Source: an uncultured Selenomonadaceae bacterium (GTDB lineage: Bacteria; Bacillota; Negativicutes; Selenomonadales; Selenomonadaceae). Taken from it: a stretch of DNA of 6,543 bases. Below the pieces are notes generated by a model. The model had not been told where the DNA came from, ran no database searches, and saw only the letters and a program-made list of their open reading frames with translations. Made by a program: the position numbers and the translations under genes. Each line of letters starts with the position of its first letter. The first letter of the stretch is position 1. Shown in pieces: positions 1-4,493 of the stretch. Location: positions 1-6,543 of the forward strand of contig CATYZV010000106.1 of assembly GCA_958415865.1 (NCBI GenBank). The letters run 5' to 3'.

Positions 1-19
1 ATATTTGAGGTAATCTATC

Positions 20-454
20 GTGAATTTAAAATTTAAATTTTTTACTGAGCTGCCGGATGAGGCGAAGTTCATCCGCACAGAGGTTTTCATCAAGGAGCAG
101 GGTTTTAAAGGCGAGTTTGACGATGTGGACGGGCGCGCGCTTCATCTCGTCATCTATGATGCCGATGATAAAAATACTGCTGTCGGCACGGCGCGGCTGT
201 TTCAGGATATGGCGGCTGATGATGCCTATACAATAGGCAGGCTGGCGGTGCTGAAGGAGTATCGGAAGCATCATCTGGGCAGCCGCATGATTTCACTGCT
301 GGAGGATAAGGCCCGCGAACTCGGTGCGGCAAAGCTGATGCTGTCAGCTCAGTGCAGGGTGCAGGATTTTTATGCGGAACTTGGATATGCGGCGAGCGGT
401 GAAGTCTATTATGATGAGTACTGTCCGCATATTCATATGGAGAAATGTTTATAA
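20..454 (+). CDS. GNAT family N-acetyltransferase, ElaA/YjcF-like
   Basis: A 144-residue cytoplasmic acetyltransferase of the GNAT fold, expected to move an acetyl group from acetyl-CoA to an amine; the substrate cannot be told from sequence. The N-terminal part has the RxxVFxxEQ signature (residues 19-27) followed by acidic residues D34, D35, D37 and H42, a pattern of the ElaA/YjcF branch. Motif A, the acetyl-CoA pyrophosphate loop, is IGRLAVLKEYRKHHLGSRM (72-90). The C-terminal part (108-142) has the QxxVQDFYxxLGY segment and a PHIHMEK ending typical of this branch. The usual R/QxxGxG loop reads RKHHLG (82-87), so the first glycine is a histidine. The start is a GTG with a GAGG Shine-Dalgarno site at 7-10, nine bases upstream. 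Length is normal for the family and the gene is complete. The PepSY gene follows after 24 bases, so the two are probably co-transcribed; any promoter lies left of the window. Confidence 0.9.
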   Translation: MNLKFKFFTELPDEAKFIRTEVFIKEQGFKGEFDDVDGRALHLVIYDADDKNTAVGTARLFQDMAADDAYTIGRLAVLKEYRKHHLGSRMISLLEDKARELGAAKLMLSAQCRVQDFYAELGYAASGEVYYDEYCPHIHMEKCL

Positions 455-464
455 TAGTTTAATT

Positions 465-470
465 GAAGGG
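465..470 (+). promoter_or_regulatory. Shine-Dalgarno site that favours a TTG start for the PepSY gene
   Basis: The sequence GAAGGG ends at 470. Its AAGG core is only three bases from the in-frame GTG at 473 but nine bases from the in-frame TTG at 479, which is the usual spacing. The ATG at 471 is in another frame and meets a stop after four codons. This argues for translation from 479, or less well 482. Confidence 0.55.
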
Positions 471-478
471 ATGTGTAT

Positions 479-1111
479 TTGTTGAAAAAATTAGGTATAG
501 CAATCTGCGTTCTGGTAATAGGATTCTTCGGCGTTTACGCTGCGAGCGGGGCGAATTTTTTGAATGACCCGCAGAAATCGGCGACGCAGCAGGAAACTTC
601 AGCTCAGACTGAGCAGGCACAGCAAGAGGAAAGCAGCAGTCAGCCTGAACAGAGTTCGTCTTCTGCTAAAGAAATATCGGCGGAAGAAGCTCAGAATATC
701 GCTTTAAAGGATGCTAAGCGCGAGGCAAATGCCGTGCAGAACCTTCGCAGCAAGCTCAAGGAACATAAGGGCATCGGCTTCTACGAAGTAGAGTTTTCTG
801 CTGACAATAAAAAATACGGTTATGCCGTAGCGTCTGATTCCGGCGAAATAATGGGCAGAAGATTTGAGCTGGACGAATCCCAGTACGGCAAATTGAAAGG
901 CAGCCGGCTGTCGGAGCAGGGCTTGAAGGATATGCTGCAAAAGCGCATGGAGGCAGATGCCTTTAACAATTTAAAATTCAAGCAGGAAAATGACGACGGG
1001 CTGAACCTCTACGAAGGCAGTGCCGCTTCCAATACGATGAAGTACGAATTTAAAATCGACTCTGCTACCGGCACGACTGTCGAATGGCAGGAAGAAAAAG
1101 TCATCAAATAG
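479..1111 (+). CDS. membrane-anchored PepSY-domain protein
   Basis: About 210 residues. A short basic N-terminus (LKK) and one hydrophobic helix (about residues 5-22) form an uncleaved anchor or a signal peptide; I see no lipobox cysteine. Next is a flexible Gln/Ser/Glu-rich linker (about 28-63), then a PepSY-type domain (about 65-132) beginning ISAEEAQNIAL, with the typical FYEVEF strand and a YGYAVASDSGEIMGRRFE hairpin. A second, weaker PepSY-like unit (about 143-208) repeats the plan: LSEQGLKDML helix, then YEFKIDSATGTTVEWQEE. PepSY units are known as inhibitory or chaperone-like modules in secreted peptidases and as stand-alone envelope proteins; the partner here is unknown. The protein should face outward from the cytoplasmic membrane. 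The GTG at 473 is an alternative start adding two residues; TTG 479 fits the ribosome site better. It follows the GNAT gene closely and ends at a strong terminator. The family call is by eye. Confidence 0.8.
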   Translation: MLKKLGIAICVLVIGFFGVYAASGANFLNDPQKSATQQETSAQTEQAQQEESSSQPEQSSSSAKEISAEEAQNIALKDAKREANAVQNLRSKLKEHKGIGFYEVEFSADNKKYGYAVASDSGEIMGRRFELDESQYGKLKGSRLSEQGLKDMLQKRMEADAFNNLKFKQENDDGLNLYEGSAASNTMKYEFKIDSATGTTVEWQEEKVIK

Positions 1112-1112
1112 C

Positions 1113-1156
1113 AAAAATAGAACCGCTAAGCTAAAACACAGCGGTTCTATTTTTTT
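1113..1156. terminator. bidirectional Rho-independent terminator between convergent genes
   Basis: A perfect 15-base inverted repeat (1113-1127 with 1140-1154) encloses a 12-base loop. The top strand ends in seven T (1150-1156), and the stem's left arm begins with five A (1113-1117), giving a T-run on the other strand. It starts one base after the PepSY stop codon and ends three bases before the dsdA stop on the opposite strand, so one hairpin can end both convergent transcripts. Confidence 0.92.
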
Positions 1157-1159
1157 GCA

Positions 1160-2488
1160 TCACAAATGCGTCCGAAAGTATTTCTGCCGTATATCTTCCG
1201 GCACCATGCTGCCGCCTGTAGCCCAGACGATATGCAGAGCATTGTCCATGATATTATTCAAATTATTAGAGGCGATATACTGCTTTCCTTGCTCGCTGTT
1301 TTCTATCAATGCAGGGCCTTGAAAGGCTGCGCAGGCACTCGGTTCAAGAAAAATCTGTTCGCTGTGCCAAAGCTGACGCAGATAATCGTAGAGCCTATTA
1401 TCTCTGACGGTGAATTCGCCGCTTAATAGTAGCTCCATTACCTTGCCGACGAAGCCTGAAGGCCTGCTGACAGCCAGCCCGTCGGCGTGTGTCTTGCCGC
1501 TAAGCCCGATATCCTGCACGCAGATGCCGCTTTGCAGCCCGGAGATCATGCCCACAGCCATGCACGGAGCCTGAACCGGTTCGACGAAAAAGCAATGCAC
1601 AGCGTCTTTGAACTGCTGCTTTAAGCCGAAGGATATGCCGCCCGGTGCACCGCCGATGCCGCAGGGGATGTAGACGAACAGCGGATGTTTTTCATCTACG
1701 GTCAGCTTCATTTCATCGAGCTGTGCTTTCAGCCGCTGAGCTGCTACAGCGTAGCCGAGAAATAGATCGCGCGAGTTTTCATCATCGACAAAGTAGCTGG
1801 CGGGATTTTTATCAGAAAGCTCTCTGCCCTGCTTCACAGCTTCGCCGTAATCGGATTCGTATTCTTTAACCGTTACGCCGTAGCTGCGCAGCAGGTCTTT
1901 CTTCCATTGACGCGCATCGGCAGACATATGGACGATGACCGTATAGCCGATGACAGCACTCATTATGCCGATGCTAAGTCCTAAATTGCCCGTTGAGCCT
2001 ACTTGAATCGTGTAGTCTTTAAAAAATTTTTTATTAGAAGGCTCCGCCAATTTAGCATAATCGTCGCCGGGCTTTAATAAGCCATGGGCTAAAGCAAGTT
2101 CTTCCGTATGCTTCAATACTTCGTAGATGCCGCCTCTAGCCTTAACGGAACCGGCAATCGGCAGATGGCTGTCCATCTTGAGCAATAGCTTTCCTGATAT
2201 GCAGCTGCCGTATGATTGCGAAAGCTCTGCTTTCATGCGGGCGATTTCGCGCAGCGGCGATTCGATGATGCCGCCGGATTTTTTCGTTTCCGGAAAAGCT
2301 CTTGCTATGAACGGTGCAAACCGCTGCAATCTCGCCGCGGCATCAGCTATATCAGCTGCTCCCAATTCACAATGATATTCTTCAAAAGCTTTCTTAGCCG
2401 GATTAATCCAGATGACTTCCTCACCGAGGCTCATCTTTCTTAAAATAGGGTGCGCTTGATAAAGTTCTTTGATATTTATCTTGTCCAT
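1160..2488 (-). CDS. dsdA: D-serine ammonia-lyase (D-serine dehydratase)
   Basis: A PLP-dependent fold-type II enzyme that converts D-serine to pyruvate and ammonia in the cytoplasm, for detoxification or as a carbon and nitrogen source. From the ATG at 2488 it has 442 residues, the same length as I recall for E. coli DsdA. Visible landmarks in that numbering are the SGGIIESPL and DSHLPIAGSVKARGG segments, with K116 as the Schiff-base lysine; the substrate/cofactor loop VGSTGNLGLSIG (about 163-174); HMSADARQWKK (about 187-197); FVDDENSRDLFLGY (about 233-246); the glycine-rich phosphate loop PCGIGGAPGG (about 275-284); and the C-terminal VWATGGSMVPE. As I recall the E. coli protein, that loop reads GVGGGPGG, so one glycine is alanine here. 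A longer frame starts at 2497, but GGAGGA lies directly against that ATG and nine bases from 2488. No dsdC or dsdX neighbour is present. The gene looks intact. Confidence 0.96.
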   Translation of the reverse strand: MDKINIKELYQAHPILRKMSLGEEVIWINPAKKAFEEYHCELGAADIADAAARLQRFAPFIARAFPETKKSGGIIESPLREIARMKAELSQSYGSCISGKLLLKMDSHLPIAGSVKARGGIYEVLKHTEELALAHGLLKPGDDYAKLAEPSNKKFFKDYTIQVGSTGNLGLSIGIMSAVIGYTVIVHMSADARQWKKDLLRSYGVTVKEYESDYGEAVKQGRELSDKNPASYFVDDENSRDLFLGYAVAAQRLKAQLDEMKLTVDEKHPLFVYIPCGIGGAPGGISFGLKQQFKDAVHCFFVEPVQAPCMAVGMISGLQSGICVQDIGLSGKTHADGLAVSRPSGFVGKVMELLLSGEFTVRDNRLYDYLRQLWHSEQIFLEPSACAAFQGPALIENSEQGKQYIASNNLNNIMDNALHIVWATGGSMVPEDIRQKYFRTHL

Positions 2489-2497
2489 CTGCTTCAT

Positions 2498-2503
2498 TCC
2501 TCC
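2498..2503 (-). promoter_or_regulatory. Shine-Dalgarno site that sets the dsdA start at 2488
   Basis: On the minus strand GGAGGA abuts the ATG at 2497 with no usable spacing, while the next in-frame ATG at 2488 is nine bases away. The shorter product begins MDKINIKEL and matches the DsdA family length. Confidence 0.75.
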
Positions 2504-2508
2504 GATGC

Positions 2509-2538
2509 AAAAAACAGCCGTTGATATAGCGGCTGTTT
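2509..2538 (-). terminator. Rho-independent terminator after the SIMPL gene
   Basis: On the minus strand a 9-bp stem AAACAGCCG/CGGCTGTTT (2538-2530 with 2520-2512) encloses a 9-base loop (2529-2521) and runs into six T (2514-2509). It lies 16 bases after the SIMPL stop codon and ends five bases before the dsdA ribosome site, so it separates the ychF-SIMPL unit from dsdA unless read through. Confidence 0.85.
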
Positions 2539-2540
2539 CT

Positions 2541-2568
2541 TTTATAAAAACTATTTAGTTCATTTCAA
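2541..2568 (-). promoter_or_regulatory. candidate sigma-70-type promoter for dsdA
   Basis: On the minus strand TTGAAA (2568-2563, one mismatch to the -35 consensus) and TATAAA (2546-2541, one mismatch to the -10 consensus) are 16 bases apart. The -35 lies in the last codons of the SIMPL gene. Transcription would begin near 2534, inside the 5' arm of the terminator hairpin, so the dsdA leader would keep only a shortened stem. No other promoter-like pair is evident in the 57-base gap. This is a sequence match only. Confidence 0.55.
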
Positions 2569-3265
2569 AGACGATGTTGACATTAGCCTTTACGCTGATA
2601 TCTCCTGCCTGAATCGGCGATGAAGCACCGGCATCAGCAGATTTCAAAGATGCAGCGTAAAGAGCATTGTTATACGTTCTTGCTTCTACATAGCTGTTAT
2701 TGGCACTGACGCTCTGCACATTTACGATGGTCTTGCCGAGCGCAGCGGCGATGGTGTCGGCTTTGCTGCGCGCGTCAAGCACGGCTTCGCGCAGTGCTTT
2801 TTCTTTATAGCCGTCGCTGTCTTTGAGCCCGAATTCCACTGAACCGATGCTGTTGGCTCCGGCATTGATGGAAGTGTCGATGACATTGCCGACCTTATTG
2901 ATATCGTCGACGGTAACGAGGATTTCATTGGAAACGCTGTAGCCGGTCAATTTGCTCTTGCCGTCGTTGTAATCGTAATTGGGCGACAGATTGTAATTGG
3001 TCGTCTTCATCTTGTCTTTGGTGATGGACAGTGCCATGAGGCTGTTTTGGATTCTGTTCATGATCACTGCATTCTGGGCGGATGCTTCTTTAGCATCCTT
3101 GGCGGTGGTTTCGATGCGCACATTGACAGTTGCTTTGTCGGGAGCCATCTTCAAAGTCGATGTGCCGTCTACGGAAATGGTCCTGCTCTCTGCCGCCTGG
3201 GCAAAGGTACAGGTCATCATGACGGCAAATGCCGCCAGCAGTGCCAAGAATTTGAATCTACGCAT
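2555..3265 (-). CDS. secreted SIMPL (DUF541) domain protein, YggE/BP26-like
   Basis: A 236-residue exported protein. Residues 1-24 form a Sec signal peptide: basic RR start, hydrophobic LALLAAFAVMM core and an AQA cleavage site before AESRTISVDG. The rest is one SIMPL domain (about 28-235): ISVDGTSTLKMAPDKATVNV at the start, an Ala/Asn-rich helix with the QNAVIMNRIQNSL stretch, the NYNLSPNYDYNDG and LTGYSVSNEILVTV segments, then IDTSINAGANSIGSVEFGL and the EKALREAVLDARSKADTIAAALG helix. In a diderm it would be periplasmic. Family members E. coli YggE and Brucella BP26 are linked to oxidative-stress tolerance and oligomeric assemblies; no enzymatic activity is established. A GTG-led frame starts at 3286, but AGAAGG seven bases before the ATG at 3265, and the signal peptide beginning there, favour 3265. 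It lies 38 bases after ychF with no terminator between, so it is probably in the same operon. Confidence 0.93.
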   Translation of the reverse strand: MRRFKFLALLAAFAVMMTCTFAQAAESRTISVDGTSTLKMAPDKATVNVRIETTAKDAKEASAQNAVIMNRIQNSLMALSITKDKMKTTNYNLSPNYDYNDGKSKLTGYSVSNEILVTVDDINKVGNVIDTSINAGANSIGSVEFGLKDSDGYKEKALREAVLDARSKADTIAAALGKTIVNVQSVSANNSYVEARTYNNALYAASLKSADAGASSPIQAGDISVKANVNIVFEMN

Positions 3266-3272
3266 AGAAAAA

Positions 3273-3278
3273 CCTTCT
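3273..3278 (-). promoter_or_regulatory. Shine-Dalgarno site that sets the SIMPL gene start at 3265
   Basis: On the minus strand AGAAGG (3278-3273) is followed after seven bases by the ATG at 3265. The upstream GTG (3286) and ATG (3283) lie before this site and would add a charged stretch ahead of the signal peptide. Confidence 0.75.
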
Positions 3279-3303
3279 TTCATCACAAATTAAAATAAAT
3301 TTA

Positions 3304-4410
3304 TCAAACGTTGAAGCGGAAGTTCGTAACGTCGCCGTCCTGCATCACGTAGTCCTTGCCTTCCACGCGCACTTGTCCTTTTTCGCGGGCTGCTGCTACG
3401 CTGCCTGCCGCTACGAGGTCGTCGAACGATACTATTTCAGCGCGGATAAAGCCGCGTTCTATATCGGTATGAATCTTGCCTGCTGCCTGCGGTGCTTTTG
3501 TGCCGACTTTGATAGTCCATGCGCGGCATTCGTCGGGACCTGCTGTCAGGAAGGTCATGAGGCCGAGCAAAGAGAAGGCTGCTTTGATGAGCTTGTCGAG
3601 GCCGGATTCTTCAAGGCCGAGGTCGTTTAAGAATTCCTTTGCTTCCGCTTTGTCGAGCTCTGCGATTTCTGCTTCCACTTCGGCAGAAATGACTACTACG
3701 CCCGCATGTTCTTTAGCGGCGTATTCTTTTACCTGCTGAACGTATTCATTGTCGGTATCGGCTGTAGCAGCTTCATCTTCACTGACGTTTGCCACGTAGA
3801 GCGTCGGCTTCATCGTCAGCAGATTGAGTTCTTTGATAAGTGCCTGTTCATCTTCATCGAGCTGCACCTGACGCGCTGGAATAGCGTTTTCTACGCTGTC
3901 CTTGAGCTTTTCCAGCACTGCCATTTCTGCGATGGCCTCTTTATTGCCGCTCTTGGCGGTGCGGCTCACGCGTTCGAGGCGTTTTTCAATGGAATCGAGG
4001 TCAGCGAGGCACAGTTCCGTGTTGATGATTTCGATGTCGCGCAAAGGGTCAATGCTGCCTTCGACATGGGTGATGTTCTTGTTGACGAAGCAGCGCACTA
4101 CGTGTGCTACGGCATCCACCTGACGGATGTGCGACAGGAATTTGTTGCCGAGGCCTTCACCCTTGGACGCGCCCTTAACAAGGCCGGCGATATCGACGAA
4201 GCTTACACTCGCCGGGGTCGTCTTCTTGGAATCGTACATTTCATGCAGCACCTGCAGGCGATTGTCCGGCACGTCTACCACGCCTACATTCGGCTCGATC
4301 GTGCAGAACGGATAGTTTTCCGCTGCTGCTCCTGCCTTGGTGATAGCATTGAATAATGTGCTCTTGCCGACGTTCGGCAGACCTACGATACCAACTTCTA
4401 AATTACTCAA
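3304..4410 (-). CDS. ychF: redox-regulated ATPase YchF (Obg-related, OLA1 family)
   Basis: A universally conserved P-loop nucleotidase of the Obg group that prefers ATP and binds ribosomes in the cytoplasm; in E. coli it dampens the oxidative-stress response. From TTG 4410 it has 368 residues, near the family norm. In that numbering G1 is GLPNVGKST (10-18), the switch region contains [10 protein letters not shown]3 is DIAG (73-76) followed by [20 protein letters not shown], and the base-specificity motif is NVSE (208-211) instead of NKxD, as expected for ATP preference. A coiled helical insertion lies at about 130-185 and the TGS domain at about 280-366, ending in the family's FRFNV. C36 corresponds to the E. 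coli cysteine (C35) reported as redox sensitive. A TTG at 4416 would add two residues (MI), but spacing from AGGA and the family-like [13 protein letters not shown] start favour 4410. It is preceded by a promoter and followed closely by the SIMPL gene. Confidence 0.97.
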   Translation of the reverse strand: MSNLEVGIVGLPNVGKSTLFNAITKAGAAAENYPFCTIEPNVGVVDVPDNRLQVLHEMYDSKKTTPASVSFVDIAGLVKGASKGEGLGNKFLSHIRQVDAVAHVVRCFVNKNITHVEGSIDPLRDIEIINTELCLADLDSIEKRLERVSRTAKSGNKEAIAEMAVLEKLKDSVENAIPARQVQLDEDEQALIKELNLLTMKPTLYVANVSEDEAATADTDNEYVQQVKEYAAKEHAGVVVISAEVEAEIAELDKAEAKEFLNDLGLEESGLDKLIKAAFSLLGLMTFLTAGPDECRAWTIKVGTKAPQAAGKIHTDIERGFIRAEIVSFDDLVAAGSVAAAREKGQVRVEGKDYVMQDGDVTNFRFNV

Positions 4411-4417
4411 AATCAAT

Positions 4418-4424
4418 CCATCCT
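4418..4424 (-). promoter_or_regulatory. Shine-Dalgarno site for the TTG start of ychF
   Basis: On the minus strand AGGATGG (4424-4418) has its AGGA core ten bases before TTG 4410 and four before TTG 4416. The ATG inside it (4421) is out of frame and meets TGA after one more codon. No in-frame ATG precedes the conserved P-loop, so ychF must use a TTG. Confidence 0.6.
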
Positions 4425-4459
4425 ATCTATTTATATTTTTCTATTGTACTTTGCTTTAT

Positions 4460-4488
4460 ATTATACCCTATTTGCCGCGCGTTGGCTA
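4460..4488 (-). promoter_or_regulatory. candidate sigma-70-type promoter for ychF (and the SIMPL gene)
   Basis: On the minus strand a perfect -10 box TATAAT (4465-4460) lies 17 bases after TAGCCA (4488-4483), which matches the -35 consensus at four of six positions. Transcription would start near 4453, giving a leader of about 40 bases. An 8-base direct repeat GCAAATAG (4493-4486 and 4475-4468) overlaps the -35 and the spacer. Confidence 0.65.
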
Positions 4489-4493
4489 TTTGC

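Noticed and set aside
1..19. Promoter for the GNAT gene
   Set aside because: Only 19 bases precede the start; they hold the ribosome site but leave no room for a promoter inside the window.
2509..2538. The same hairpin as a terminator or riboswitch part acting on the + strand
   Set aside because: No + strand gene ends there, and the leader before dsdA is far too short for a ligand-binding RNA fold.
3266..3303. Possible promoter or terminator between ychF and the SIMPL gene
   Set aside because: The AT-rich gap has no hairpin with a T-run and no -35/-10 pair with good spacing; it fits a within-operon gap.
3706..4356. A 216-codon open frame on the + strand opposite ychF
   Set aside because: It is fully antisense to a strongly conserved gene, has Cys/His/Phe-rich composition typical of a mirrored frame, no good ribosome site and no recognisable domain.
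4466..4493. Possible terminator after the LTA-synthase-like gene
   Set aside because: Only a 3-bp GCC/GGC pairing with a 7-base loop is found and no T-run follows it, so I do not call a terminator.
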